From: Asparagopsis taxiformis
Lineage: Eukaryota > Rhodophyta > Florideophyceae > Bonnemaisoniales > Bonnemaisoniaceae
Direction: 5' to 3'
NCBI GenBank assembly: GCA_030407315.1
Contig: JALQPE010002205.1
Span: 62,001-126,000 of the forward strand
Length of the DNA stretch: 64,000 nt
Shown: one piece after another, positions 52,938 through 63,437 of the stretch
Position numbering within the stretch: the first letter of the stretch is position 1
Layout of the letters: each line of letters opens with the position of its first letter
Notes under the pieces: generated by a model
What the model was told of the DNA's origin: nothing
Seen by the model: the letters and a program-made list of their open reading frames with translations, nothing else
The model's database searches: none
Position numbers and translations under genes: made by a program

Positions 52938-53560
52938 TGTGGAATAAAATGGCTTTGTCGACATGGACACCCAAGGAATAGAGAGAAATACTAGAGGCGA
53001 TAACAGGAAGCCACAAAGGCCGGGTTTCTGGAGATGCTTGGATTTGCTCGTTGCTTCTTGCTTGCCCTCTCCTCCCCTTGCACGACATCTTGTCGCACTA
53101 TTTATAGGCAGATGCCGCACGCTGCAGGTACTTCTAAAGTGCCAACAAACAACAGGTTCCACTCTAACCCTAACCTAGTCATCGTACTAGTGGAAGCTCT
53201 CTATCAGAGTGAACCTGTAGCTGTGATGCTTCCATCATGGAATACATCACTTTGCTCTATCCTCAAGCTGAAGATCCATGTCTTCATCCAATGAGGATGC
53301 CTCTGTATCATAATTAATAATACAGTCTTACGTAATGCAGTGCTGCTATATAATAGCATATATCGATCATTCGATACACTTTCGCTGTGATGGCTCTATT
53401 TCCACTGTATGTGCTCGGCCAATCATTGGCCTCCATCACTTGCTGCTGCTGCATCAATCTGTTCGTCTGGATAGCAGTAAGCCAATATCCAGATTGCAGC
53501 ACATCTGGATCGACCAGCTATTGCGCATGCAATACATCTAGATCGATCAGCTATTGCACA
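52938..53560 (-). repeat. Copia LTR 1 (623 bp)
   Basis: On the plus strand it starts TGTGGAATAAAATGG and ends CTATTGCACA, giving inverted termini TGTGGAATA/TATTGCACA. It recurs at 58188 and 63438 at exactly 5250-bp spacing. It differs from LTR 2 and 3 by at least one base (A versus G in GCTTGGATTTGC). A purine tract (AATGGGGGG on the minus strand, 53563-53571) borders it on the pol side, as expected for a polypurine tract. Confidence 0.93.
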
Positions 53561-53603
53561 CACCCCCCATTGGCATGAACAATACAATTTGAATGCCAAC
53601 TGG

Positions 53604-56600
53604 CTACTTCCATTCATGACTGTCCAGTTCGTATCCCTGGTCGAGAGCTATATGCAACGTGCCATCAACACATATGTCGTTGAGTAAGCGGTATAAAACA
53701 ATGTTTCTTTTGGTCAAGGCATCAGCGCCATTGTCAGATCCTCGGATCCATCGCAGTACATCAATGTCATTACCATCGAAGCTGTCTCTTATTCTCTGCA
53801 CCGTTTGTCGTAAACGATAGTCGCGACCGTCATGCAATGTTGTCAATGTGTCGAATAAACCACGAGAGTCAATGTTAATGTGTGACTTGATCGAACTGTC
53901 ATCCAGCAAAGCGCGAACACCTTGTCGTAGGTAGTAGGCACGGTCATCAGCTGCTGCGCAAGCAATTATTTCAGCGCCAAAAGATGAGTATGTAACTCTG
54001 TGTTGCTTTGATGACGACCATTCAATAGGATGCAGTAAAACACTATTTCGTTGCGGGATGGCAAGACCACAGAAAATACCAGTCTGACCATATGATTGCT
54101 TTGAGGAGATATTAAAAGATGCATCAGAGAAGGAACAAAGGAATGGGTGCACTTTGTCATTGGACGCTGGGGCGACAAATGAGATGACGGGTGACAGCTT
54201 GGAGATCTCCTTTTGCATCGAATTTGCTTCGACTATGGCAGCCACGTTCAGTCTTCCTGACTTCTGTAACATATGACTTGTTACAAATGACGCACATGGA
54301 AGCGCACCTTTGCCCAAAAAATTGAGCAATCCTGCAAGACGTAGGTACTGTGTGTGCTCTTCAGGCGTGGCGGGGGAATTGCGGTTTTTCCTTCTGGATG
54401 GGGTAAGCGGGATTGGTGTAATGCGGCCACAGTACTCATGCATAGATAGCTTAATGCTACCGGTAGATGCTTGCTCGATTTCTGTGCCATTATACTTGAT
54501 GTTGTCATCGATGACAACGCAACCAATCTCGAACTGTTGCTTTGCACTCTGGACGAAACTTGAGATGTCTGACACACTGCCAGCTACTAGGAAGTCATCA
54601 ATGACTTTAGTCAGCATGACTGTAATATGGCCGTTCTTGTCACGCTTAGTAAATATCTGTGACAGGCCAGGGACTCTTTCAAACATCATCTGCTCAAGTA
54701 GCCATGATTCTGCCACCAGTTGCCACTGGCGGCCAGCCTCTACAATTCCGTATGGAAGCTTCAGAAGCTTCCATAATATACCCCTTTTTGGGTATGCATC
54801 CGACGCGGAATTCCATTCTCGAGGCGGCCTGACGTATATCTCGCGCTTAATAGGACCACTTTGTAAGTAAGCTTTCTTGACGTCAATTTTTCCTAGCCGG
54901 AAGCCTCGCAGTGCGGCTGTGGAAAGCAGCAGCCTAATTATAACAAACTGCGCAGCGGCAGAGTCTTTTCGGACTGCATCACGGTCCTTGTCCTCATTTC
55001 CATGCGCAACAATACGCGCCTTTAGCTTCAGTTTTGCTTGCTCATCAGACTTAATCTTGTACACCGTGTGTGATCTGATGACGTTGGCATTCAATGCCAC
55101 TTCAGACTCAGGCATTTCACTATAGACTCCCTTCCAGTTTTCCAGCTCTGCATTAAAAGCATTCTGTACTGCCCACTCAGGTGCAAAGCTGAGTTTGCTG
55201 ACAGTAACTTGTGCATTGCCAATGACAGATTTGATCTTTTCAAGAACTTGTTGCTCATTGGTCTCCAGAAGCGTGCCCGGATGAGGAGGGGTTGTGGCGA
55301 TGTATTGACCGACATCTCGCGATGCATCGCCTATACTTCGACGATGTGTAAGCATGGAAGGTATATTTTTCTGGACAGGAGTAGGATGATCTGCAGACAA
55401 TGCATTTGACTTGTCGAAGCTTGCAACGGAGTCCATCTCACCCCCCTCATCCTCCGATCTGTCCGTGTTCGTGACGTCAATATGCACCAATGACTTGTTT
55501 ATATCCTGTGATGGTGCGATGCGAACGTCCACATACGCAACGGCTATGTTTGGTCCACGGTCATTACGTCGGGCTAGCACAATATGTGGCTGTGCTTCAA
55601 AAACTGTCAGAGGTTCCCAGTCACCTTTCTGCAGGAGCGCGTATATCTTTGTACCCTTCGGTAATATATGGGGTGACAGGACTTTGGGTGATTTTGACGA
55701 CAGTAGACGGTGTAGTGCACGTTGTGCGACTCTCTCCTCGTGAGCGCGTATTAATTCAGGTGACACCAACGCACCACGCAAGCCACAAATTCCAGGAGTA
55801 TATCCTCTTGCTTGTTCAAATGAGCTGGCCAGCTTGGAACCACTGAACAAATTGCTTAGAAAGCTCGCTCTGGCAATCACAGATGACACTGTGAGTTCGT
55901 CACAGTCTTGCGCAATACGATCTAGTATGACACGTAGCACAGCGTTTTTTCTTTCAACAGAGCCAACCTTGTTGTGTCTACGGGCGGGGCGCGCTTCAAA
56001 TAATATGTCATGAGCCTTTAGAAGGCGTTTGAACGGCCCTTTGTTGAACTCTTGATCACCGCTAATGGTGCCAGGTGCACCATGACGGGATAGCCAGGTG
56101 CAATCAAGTGATACTGCAGCGTCATCGAGATCCCGTGACGGTAAAGCCTCCATCTCGGAGTATCCTGTACCGCGATCGCGCATGTGCAGCAACGTACGAC
56201 GTATACCACGAATCGTTGGGAAAAAGAAATCGACCTGCACTGATTGGTTAAACGTCGAGGCTATATGACTCAATGACACCTTTCTTGACGTTTTCGGTCG
56301 GCCGGTACGGCAACATACATGACATGCGGAGTGCACATTGTCAATGCATTTCTGTAAACGTCTGTCTAATATATTTGCCATCTTGCATATTCGCTTCATG
56401 TCATCACTTGTCGCATGTGAGTAGTTGTGTAACCGCTGTGCAAACTTCATCGGACCATGCTTATTGAGATATCTGATATGGCTAGACATGTAAGAACGCA
56501 TGTCAGATGACAACTCAAGCTCAAAATCCTGTGGTGGCGGTACAACTGACAGGCGTCGGCGATTCCCACCCTGGCTGCAGTATGTATGGTAGGTCAGACG

Positions 56601-56975
56601 CGTGCCATCTGGTTGGAATAAATGCAGACGATCAGACATGTTATCAGTCATCGAACATTTCAGCACATCATCCCCGATCAACAACGGCTCGGTACCGGCA
56701 ACTAAGTGGAAATGCAGGTACCCTGTAATGCCGCCTATGTCTCTGACAGGCAGACTCCATAAACAATATACTGGTTTTGCATCGAGCATATTCGGCCCCC
56801 AACCATGCATGAATTGCTCTTTAGGAGGTTTAAATATCAACCGAATTCCAATAGCATTGCAAAGTGCTGCAGCACTTTCTGTGCCACCGATGCTGTGCGG
56901 TGCTCCGCTGTCTAACAGTGGGTTAGGGTCAGATCGGAGCTCATCTGACCCTACTTCTGAAAATGTAGTCTGTCT
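53604..56975 (-). CDS. Copia Pol polyprotein, element 1
   Basis: About 1,123 codons open from 56975, where an upstream TGA ends the frame; the first ATG is at 56840, but the protease site LLDSGAPHS (~56899-56915) lies upstream of it, so translation probably enters by frameshift from Gag. Integrase catalytic residues: D in QVDFFFP, D in SGDQEFN and E in VERKN. RT: KIDVKKAYLQ and VIDDFLVAG. RNase H: CSFSDASFN, SSFGAEIIA and DSRGLFDTL, and a C-terminal ADALTKRN motif. The order PR-IN-RT-RH identifies Copia; it is a divergent lineage, with IDD in place of YVDD. No stop interrupts it, so it may be active. It overlaps Gag by ~25 bp. Confidence 0.93.
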   Translation of the reverse strand, partial: RQTTFSEVGSDELRSDPNPLLDSGAPHSIGGTESAAALCNAIGIRLIFKPPKEQFMHGWGPNMLDAKPVYCLWSLPVRDIGGITGYLHFHLVAGTEPLLIGDDVLKCSMTDNMSDRLHLFQPDGTRLTYHTYCSQGGNRRRLSVVPPPQDFELELSSDMRSYMSSHIRYLNKHGPMKFAQRLHNYSHATSDDMKRICKMANILDRRLQKCIDNVHSACHVCCRTGRPKTSRKVSLSHIASTFNQSVQVDFFFPTIRGIRRTLLHMRDRGTGYSEMEALPSRDLDDAAVSLDCTWLSRHGAPGTISGDQEFNKGPFKRLLKAHDILFEARPARRHNKVGSVERKNAVLRVILDRIAQDCDELTVSSVIARASFLSNLFSGSKLASSFEQARGYTPGICGLRGALVSPELIRAHEERVAQRALHRLLSSKSPKVLSPHILPKGTKIYALLQKGDWEPLTVFEAQPHIVLARRNDRGPNIAVAYVDVRIAPSQDINKSLVHIDVTNTDRSEDEGGEMDSVASFDKSNALSADHPTPVQKNIPSMLTHRRSIGDASRDVGQYIATTPPHPGTLLETNEQQVLEKIKSVIGNAQVTVSKLSFAPEWAVQNAFNAELENWKGVYSEMPESEVALNANVIRSHTVYKIKSDEQAKLKLKARIVAHGNEDKDRDAVRKDSAAAQFVIIRLLLSTAALRGFRLGKIDVKKAYLQSGPIKREIYVRPPREWNSASDAYPKRGILWKLLKLPYGIVEAGRQWQLVAESWLLEQMMFERVPGLSQIFTKRDKNGHITVMLTKVIDDFLVAGSVSDISSFVQSAKQQFEIGCVVIDDNIKYNGTEIEQASTGSIKLSMHEYCGRITPIPLTPSRRKNRNSPATPEEHTQYLRLAGLLNFLGKGALPCASFVTSHMLQKSGRLNVAAIVEANSMQKEISKLSPVISFVAPASNDKVHPFLCSFSDASFNISSKQSYGQTGIFCGLAIPQRNSVLLHPIEWSSSKQHRVTYSSFGAEIIACAAADDRAYYLRQGVRALLDDSSIKSHINIDSRGLFDTLTTLHDGRDYRLRQTVQRIRDSFDGNDIDVLRWIRGSDNGADALTKRNIVLYRLLNDICVDGTLHIALDQGYELDSHEWK

Positions 56976-58054
56976 TCATTTTCCGCAGGCTTTTCAATGG
57001 CCTCACCAGCCTCTCCGTCTTTAGGAGAGACACTGCTTATTTTACGACGCTTTGTCATGGGGCATTCTGCGTCTCCCTTCCAATGTCCTTTACGCTTACA
57101 GCGATGACATCGACTGTTCATCTTTCTTTCTGTCAGTTTTGTCGACTGACGTCGCGGTTGCATAGTTAGTGCTCCAATAGAGGATTCTCTTTGATTTTGA
57201 ATAGCCATCATTGTCGCCTTTTGAACGGCGGCATGAAAATCATCTCCACTGGGCCTCTTCGAAGTGCTGTTGTGATGTTTTTGATGCGATGGATCGGAAT
57301 CCAAGGACTGCAGTGCGTTAAATACATCATCAACGTATATATCATGGCCAGAGTCCCCTTCACGAGTGACACATTGCAACAAATGCGTCATGTTTGTCGC
57401 AATGTCAATTAATCTAGACAGATCTGCTTCAGACAACGTCCTACGTTGTTCACTCTGTCCATTATTGCCTGGAACTTCTATGCTGTCTGCTTTGCCGTAT
57501 ATGTTACTTGCGTCTCGTACGTAATTCTTGAGATTCTCTGTATCATGCACAGATAGCTTCACTGCCTTAGTTATCTTTGAAGCTCTTTTCTGCTGCACTT
57601 GAGTGACAAGTAATAACTTCACTGCGTTTTGAGTGTCATGTGGCAGACGAGAATTCTGCAACATTATCATTGCCATGAGCTGTGACTCTGTCTCAGTGAC
57701 ACTGATACCAATAAGTGACATATACTGTGAAACAAGCCCCCGAAAACGAGTTGCAAATTCGGAAGGCTGTTCTGAGTTGGATCTTATACACATATATACA
57801 TTCTTGTAAGCATTCAGGGCTCGATCGATAATTTCCAGTGATGTATCAGCGCCAATTAGCGATACAATCTTCAGCACTGCTTCTTCCTGTTGGTGCGGCT
57901 CAACATCAAATGAAATTGACTTGTTGATTTTAGCATGATCGATTACACTCTGATAACTTGCGTCCAAGGCATTGTACAGCTCGTAACACAGCGTTGCCTG
58001 GGTTGCAAGTGACTTTTTCTCACCAACAGATGCTCGCCTGGTGATATAGGCCAT
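56951..58054 (-). CDS. Copia Gag, element 1
   Basis: 367 codons from the ATG at 58054; the frame is open to 58138 without another ATG and reads DRQKWRRDVNSW, a typical Gag beginning, so the true start is unresolved (an ATG at 58169, MAPKKALEEMN, is in another frame). The Gag capsid core covers residues ~20-200. The zinc knuckle CHRCKRKGHWKGDAEC has the longer CX2CX4HX6C spacing seen in some fungal Copia elements. A basic TKRRK follows. It forms virus-like particles and binds element RNA. Pol is in the -1 frame relative to Gag across a ~25-bp overlap. Confidence 0.9.
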   Translation of the reverse strand: MAYITRRASVGEKKSLATQATLCYELYNALDASYQSVIDHAKINKSISFDVEPHQQEEAVLKIVSLIGADTSLEIIDRALNAYKNVYMCIRSNSEQPSEFATRFRGLVSQYMSLIGISVTETESQLMAMIMLQNSRLPHDTQNAVKLLLVTQVQQKRASKITKAVKLSVHDTENLKNYVRDASNIYGKADSIEVPGNNGQSEQRRTLSEADLSRLIDIATNMTHLLQCVTREGDSGHDIYVDDVFNALQSLDSDPSHQKHHNSTSKRPSGDDFHAAVQKATMMAIQNQRESSIGALTMQPRRQSTKLTERKMNSRCHRCKRKGHWKGDAECPMTKRRKISSVSPKDGEAGEAIEKPAENEDRLHFQK

Positions 58055-58187
58055 CCAAGAGTTGACATCTCTTCGCCATTTCTGGCGATCTTGACCGGGA
58101 CGAAGCGGGGGTGGATCCTGTAGTGATGGGCTTTGCGTTCATTTCCTCAAGCGCTTTCTTCGGGGCCATGCCTCCTGGGCCCATAAC

Positions 58188-58810
58188 TGTGGAATAAAAT
58201 GGCTTTGTCGACATGGACACCCAAGGAATAGAGAGAAATACTAGAGGCGATAACAGGAAGCCACAAAGGCCGGGTTTCTGGAGATGCTTGGGTTTGCTCG
58301 TTGCTTCTTGCTTGCCCTCTCCTCCCCTTGCACGACATCTTGTCGCACTATTTATAGGCAGATGCCGCACGCTGCAGGTACTTCTAAAGTGCCAACAAAC
58401 AACAGGTTCCACTCTAACCCTAACCTAGTCATCGTACTAGTGGAAGCTCTCTATCAGAGTGAACCTGTAGCTGTGATGCTTCCATCATGGAATACATCAC
58501 TTTGCTCTATCCTCAAGCTGAAGATCCATGTCTTCATCCAATGAGGATGCCTCTGTATCATAATTAATAATACAGTCTTACGTAATGCAGTGCTGCTATA
58601 TAATAGCATATATCGATCATTCGATACACTTTCGCTGTGATGGCTCTATTTCCACTGTATGTGCTCGGCCAATCATTGGCCTCCATCACTTGCTGCTGCT
58701 GCATCAATCTGTTCGTCTGGATAGCAGTAAGCCAATATCCAGATTGCAGCACATCTGGATCGACCAGCTATTGCGCATGCAATACATCTAGATCGATCAG
58801 CTATTGCACA
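58188..58810 (-). repeat. Copia LTR 2, shared by both elements
   Basis: 5250 bp from LTR 1. It serves as the 5' LTR of element 1 and the 3' LTR of element 2. Next to it on the minus strand is TTATGGGCCCAGGAGG, a possible tRNA primer-binding site starting with TGG. Confidence 0.93.
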
Positions 58811-58853
58811 CACCCCCCATTGGCATGAACAATACAATTTGAATGCCAACTGG

Positions 58854-61800
58854 CTACTTCCATTCATGACTGTCCAGTTCGTATCCCTGGTCGAGAGCTA
58901 TATGCAACGTGCCATCAACACATATGTCGTTGAGTAAGCGGTATAAAACAATGTTTCTTTTGGTCAAGGCATCAGCGCCATTGTCAGATCCTCGGATCCA
59001 TCGCAGTACATCAATGTCATTACCATCGAAGCTGTCTCTTATTCTCTGCACCGTTTGTCGTAAACGATAGTCGCGACCGTCATGCAATGTTGTCAATGTG
59101 TCGAATAAACCACGAGAGTCAATGTTAATGTGTGACTTGATCGAACTGTCATCCAGCAAAGCGCGAACACCTTGTCGTAGGTAGTAGGCACGGTCATCAG
59201 CTGCTGCGCAAGCAATTATTTCAGCGCCAAAAGATGAGTATGTAACTCTGTGTTGCTTTGATGACGACCATTCAATAGGATGCAGTAAAACACTATTTCG
59301 TTGCGGGATGGCAAGACCACAGAAAATACCAGTCTGACCATATGATTGCTTTGAGGAGATATTAAAAGATGCATCAGAGAAGGAACAAAGGAATGGGTGC
59401 ACTTTGTCATTGGACGCTGGGGCGACAAATGAGATGACGGGTGACAGCTTGGAGATCTCCTTTTGCATCGAATTTGCTTCGACTATGGCAGCCACGTTCA
59501 GTCTTCCTGACTTCTGTAACATATGACTTGTTACAAATGACGCACATGGAAGCGCACCTTTGCCCAAAAAATTGAGCAATCCTGCAAGACGTAGGTACTG
59601 TGTGTGCTCTTCAGGCGTGGCGGGGGAATTGCGGTTTTTCCTTCTGGATGGGGTAAGCGGGATTGGTGTAATGCGGCCACAGTACTCATGCATAGATAGC
59701 TTAATGCTACCGGTAGATGCTTGCTCGATTTCTGTGCCATTATACTTGATGTTGTCATCGATGACAACGCAACCAATCTCGAACTGTTGCTTTGCACTCT
59801 GGACGAAACTTGAGATGTCTGACACACTGCCAGCTACTAGGAAGTCATCAATGACTTTAGTCAGCATGACTGTAATATGGCCGTTCTTGTCACGCTTAGT
59901 AAATATCTGTGACAGGCCAGGGACTCTTTCAAACATCATCTGCTCAAGTAGCCATGATTCTGCCACCAGTTGCCACTGGCGGCCAGCCTCTACAATTCCG
60001 TATGGAAGCTTCAGAAGCTTCCATAATATACCCCTTTTTGGGTATGCATCCGACGCGGAATTCCATTCTCGAGGCGGCCTGACGTATATCTCGCGCTTAA
60101 TAGGACCACTTTGTAAGTAAGCTTTCTTGACGTCAATTTTTCCTAGCCGGAAGCCTCGCAGTGCGGCTGTGGAAAGCAGCAGCCTAATTATAACAAACTG
60201 CGCAGCGGCAGAGTCTTTTCGGACTGCATCACGGTCCTTGTCCTCATTTCCATGCGCAACAATACGCGCCTTTAGCTTCAGTTTTGCTTGCTCATCAGAC
60301 TTAATCTTGTACACCGTGTGTGATCTGATGACGTTGGCATTCAATGCCACTTCAGACTCAGGCATTTCACTATAGACTCCCTTCCAGTTTTCCAGCTCTG
60401 CATTAAAAGCATTCTGTACTGCCCACTCAGGTGCAAAGCTGAGTTTGCTGACAGTAACTTGTGCATTGCCAATGACAGATTTGATCTTTTCAAGAACTTG
60501 TTGCTCATTGGTCTCCAGAAGCGTGCCCGGATGAGGAGGGGTTGTGGCGATGTATTGACCGACATCTCGCGATGCATCGCCTATACTTCGACGATGTGTA
60601 AGCATGGAAGGTATATTTTTCTGGACAGGAGTAGGATGATCTGCAGACAATGCATTTGACTTGTCGAAGCTTGCAACGGAGTCCATCTCACCCCCCTCAT
60701 CCTCCGATCTGTCCGTGTTCGTGACGTCAATATGCACCAATGACTTGTTTATATCCTGTGATGGTGCGATGCGAACGTCCTCATACGCAACGGCTATGTT
60801 TGGTCCACGGTCATTACGTCGGGCTAGCACAATATGTGGCTGTGCTTCAAAAACTGTCAGAGGTTCCCAGTCACCTTTCTGCAGGAGCGCGTATATCTTT
60901 GTACCCTTCGGTAATATATGGGGTGACAGGACTTTGGGTGATTTTGACGACAGTAGACGGTGTAGTGCACGTTGTGCGACTCTCTCCTCGTGAGCGCGTA
61001 TTAATTCAGGTGACACCAACGCACCACGCAAGCCACAAATTCCAGGAGTATATCCTCTTGCTTGTTCAAATGAGCTGGCCAGCTTGGAACCACTGAACAA
61101 ATTGCTTAGAAAGCTCGCTCTGGCAATCACAGATGACACTGTGAGTTCGTCACAGTCTTGCGCAATACGATCTAGTATGACACGTAGCACAGCGTTTTTT
61201 CTTTCAACAGAGCCAACCTTGTTGTGTCTACGGGCGGGGCGCGCTTCAAATAATATGTCATGAGCCTTTAGAAGGCGTTTGAACGGCCCTTTGTTGAACT
61301 CTTGATCACCGCTAATGGTGCCAGGTGCACCATGACGGGATAGCCAGGTGCAATCAAGTGATACTGCAGCGTCATCGAGATCCCGTGACGGTAAAGCCTC
61401 CATCTCGGAGTATCCTGTACCGCGATCGCGCATGTGCAGCAACGTACGACGTATACCACGAATCGTTGGGAAAAAGAAATCGACCTGCACTGATTGGTTA
61501 AACGTCGAGGCTATATGACTCAATGACACCTTTCTTGACGTTTTCGGTCGGCCGGTACGGCAACATACATGACATGCGGAGTGCACATTGTCAATGCATT
61601 TCTGTAAACGTCTGTCTAATATATTTGCCATCTTGCATATTCGCTTCATGTCATCACTTGTCGCATGTGAGTAGTTGTGTAACCGCTGTGCAAACTTCAT
61701 CGGACCATGCTTATTGAGATATCTGATATGGCTAGACATGTAAGAACGCATGTCAGATGACAACTCAAGCTCAAAATCCTGTGGTGGCGGTACAACTGAC

Positions 61801-62225
61801 AGGCGTCGGCGATTCCCACCCTGGCTGCAGTATGTATGGTAGGTCAGACGCGTGCCATCTGGTTGGAATAAATGCAGACGATCAGACATGTTATCAGTCA
61901 TCGAACATTTCAGCACATCATCCCCGATCAACAACGGCTCGGTACCGGCAACTAAGTGGAAATGCAGGTACCCTGTAATGCCGCCTATGTCTCTGACAGG
62001 CAGACTCCATAAACAATATACTGGTTTTGCATCGAGCATATTCGGCCCCCAACCATGCATGAATTGCTCTTTAGGAGGTTTAAATATCAACCGAATTCCA
62101 ATAGCATTGCAAAGTGCTGCAGCACTTTCTGTGCCACCGATGCTGTGCGGTGCTCCGCTGTCTAACAGTGGGTTAGGGTCAGATCGGAGCTCATCTGACC
62201 CTACTTCTGAAAATGTAGTCTGTCT
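58854..62225 (-). CDS. Copia Pol polyprotein, element 2
   Basis: Near-identical to 53604-56975, with the same protease, integrase, RT and RNase H motifs and no stop codon. I noted one amino-acid difference: Glu here versus Val in element 1 in the context AVAYxDVRIAP (base 60781 versus 55531). The intact frame and near identity point to very recent activity or to amplification by recombination. Confidence 0.93.
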   Translation of the reverse strand, partial: RQTTFSEVGSDELRSDPNPLLDSGAPHSIGGTESAAALCNAIGIRLIFKPPKEQFMHGWGPNMLDAKPVYCLWSLPVRDIGGITGYLHFHLVAGTEPLLIGDDVLKCSMTDNMSDRLHLFQPDGTRLTYHTYCSQGGNRRRLSVVPPPQDFELELSSDMRSYMSSHIRYLNKHGPMKFAQRLHNYSHATSDDMKRICKMANILDRRLQKCIDNVHSACHVCCRTGRPKTSRKVSLSHIASTFNQSVQVDFFFPTIRGIRRTLLHMRDRGTGYSEMEALPSRDLDDAAVSLDCTWLSRHGAPGTISGDQEFNKGPFKRLLKAHDILFEARPARRHNKVGSVERKNAVLRVILDRIAQDCDELTVSSVIARASFLSNLFSGSKLASSFEQARGYTPGICGLRGALVSPELIRAHEERVAQRALHRLLSSKSPKVLSPHILPKGTKIYALLQKGDWEPLTVFEAQPHIVLARRNDRGPNIAVAYEDVRIAPSQDINKSLVHIDVTNTDRSEDEGGEMDSVASFDKSNALSADHPTPVQKNIPSMLTHRRSIGDASRDVGQYIATTPPHPGTLLETNEQQVLEKIKSVIGNAQVTVSKLSFAPEWAVQNAFNAELENWKGVYSEMPESEVALNANVIRSHTVYKIKSDEQAKLKLKARIVAHGNEDKDRDAVRKDSAAAQFVIIRLLLSTAALRGFRLGKIDVKKAYLQSGPIKREIYVRPPREWNSASDAYPKRGILWKLLKLPYGIVEAGRQWQLVAESWLLEQMMFERVPGLSQIFTKRDKNGHITVMLTKVIDDFLVAGSVSDISSFVQSAKQQFEIGCVVIDDNIKYNGTEIEQASTGSIKLSMHEYCGRITPIPLTPSRRKNRNSPATPEEHTQYLRLAGLLNFLGKGALPCASFVTSHMLQKSGRLNVAAIVEANSMQKEISKLSPVISFVAPASNDKVHPFLCSFSDASFNISSKQSYGQTGIFCGLAIPQRNSVLLHPIEWSSSKQHRVTYSSFGAEIIACAAADDRAYYLRQGVRALLDDSSIKSHINIDSRGLFDTLTTLHDGRDYRLRQTVQRIRDSFDGNDIDVLRWIRGSDNGADALTKRNIVLYRLLNDICVDGTLHIALDQGYELDSHEWK

Positions 62226-63304
62226 TCATTTTCCGCAGGCTTTTCAATGGCCTCACCAGCCTCTCCGTCTTTAGGAGAGACACTGCTTATTTTACGACGC
62301 TTTGTCATGGGGCATTCTGCGTCTCCCTTCCAATGTCCTTTACGCTTACAGCGATGACATCGACTGTTCATCTTTCTTTCTGTCAGTTTTGTCGACTGAC
62401 GTCGCGGTTGCATAGTTAGTGCTCCAATAGAGGATTCTCTTTGATTTTGAATAGCCATCATTGTCGCCTTTTGAACGGCGGCATGAAAATCATCTCCACT
62501 GGGCCTCTTCGAAGTGCTGTTGTGATGTTTTTGATGCGATGGATCGGAATCCAAGGACTGCAGTGCGTTAAATACATCATCAACGTATATATCATGGCCA
62601 GAGTCCCCTTCACGAGTGACACATTGCAACAAATGCGTCATGTTTGTCGCAATGTCAATTAATCTAGACAGATCTGCTTCAGACAACGTCCTACGTTGTT
62701 CACTCTGTCCATTATTGCCTGGAACTTCTATGCTGTCTGCTTTGCCGTATATGTCACTTGCGTCTCGTACGTAATTCTTGAGATTCTCTGTATCATGCAC
62801 AGATAGCTTCACTGCCTTAGTTATCTTTGAAGCTCTTTTCTGCTGCACTTGAGTGACAAGTAATAACTTCACTGCGTTTTGAGTGTCATGTGGCAGACGA
62901 GAATTCTGCAACATTATCATTGCCATGAGCTGTGACTCTGTCTCAGTGACACTGATACCAATAAGTGACATATACTGTGAAACAAGCCCCCGAAAACGAG
63001 TTGCAAATTCGGAAGGCTGTTCTGAGTTGGATCTTATACACATATATACATTCTTGTAAGCATTCAGGGCTCGATCGATAATTTCCAGTGATGTATCAGC
63101 GCCAATTAGCGATACAATCTTCAGCACTGCTTCTTCCTGTTGGTGCGGCTCAACATCAAATGAAATTGACTTGTTGATTTTAGCATGATCGATTACACTC
63201 TGATAACTTGCGTCCAAGGCATTGTACAGCTCGTAACACAGCGTTGCCTGGGTTGCAAGTGACTTTTTCTCACCAACAGATGCTCGCCTGGTGATATAGG
63301 CCAT
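62201..63304 (-). CDS. Copia Gag, element 2
   Basis: Same as the Gag of element 1, with one noted difference: Asp here versus Asn in the context ASxIYGKADS (base 62756 region). It has the same CX2CX4HX6C knuckle and the same unresolved start upstream of the ATG at 63304. Confidence 0.9.
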   Translation of the reverse strand: MAYITRRASVGEKKSLATQATLCYELYNALDASYQSVIDHAKINKSISFDVEPHQQEEAVLKIVSLIGADTSLEIIDRALNAYKNVYMCIRSNSEQPSEFATRFRGLVSQYMSLIGISVTETESQLMAMIMLQNSRLPHDTQNAVKLLLVTQVQQKRASKITKAVKLSVHDTENLKNYVRDASDIYGKADSIEVPGNNGQSEQRRTLSEADLSRLIDIATNMTHLLQCVTREGDSGHDIYVDDVFNALQSLDSDPSHQKHHNSTSKRPSGDDFHAAVQKATMMAIQNQRESSIGALTMQPRRQSTKLTERKMNSRCHRCKRKGHWKGDAECPMTKRRKISSVSPKDGEAGEAIEKPAENEDRLHFQK

Positions 63305-63437
63305 CCAAGAGTTGACATCTCTTCGCCATTTCTGGCGATCTTGACCGGGACGAAGCGGGGGTGGATCCTGTAGTGATGGGCTTTGCGTTCATTTCCTCAA
63401 GCGCTTTCTTCGGGGCCATGCCTCCTGGGCCCATAAC

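Noticed and set aside
59560..60120. 186-codon plus-strand ORF within Copia Pol (also 54310-54870)
   Set aside because: Antisense to reverse transcriptase motifs; no independent support.
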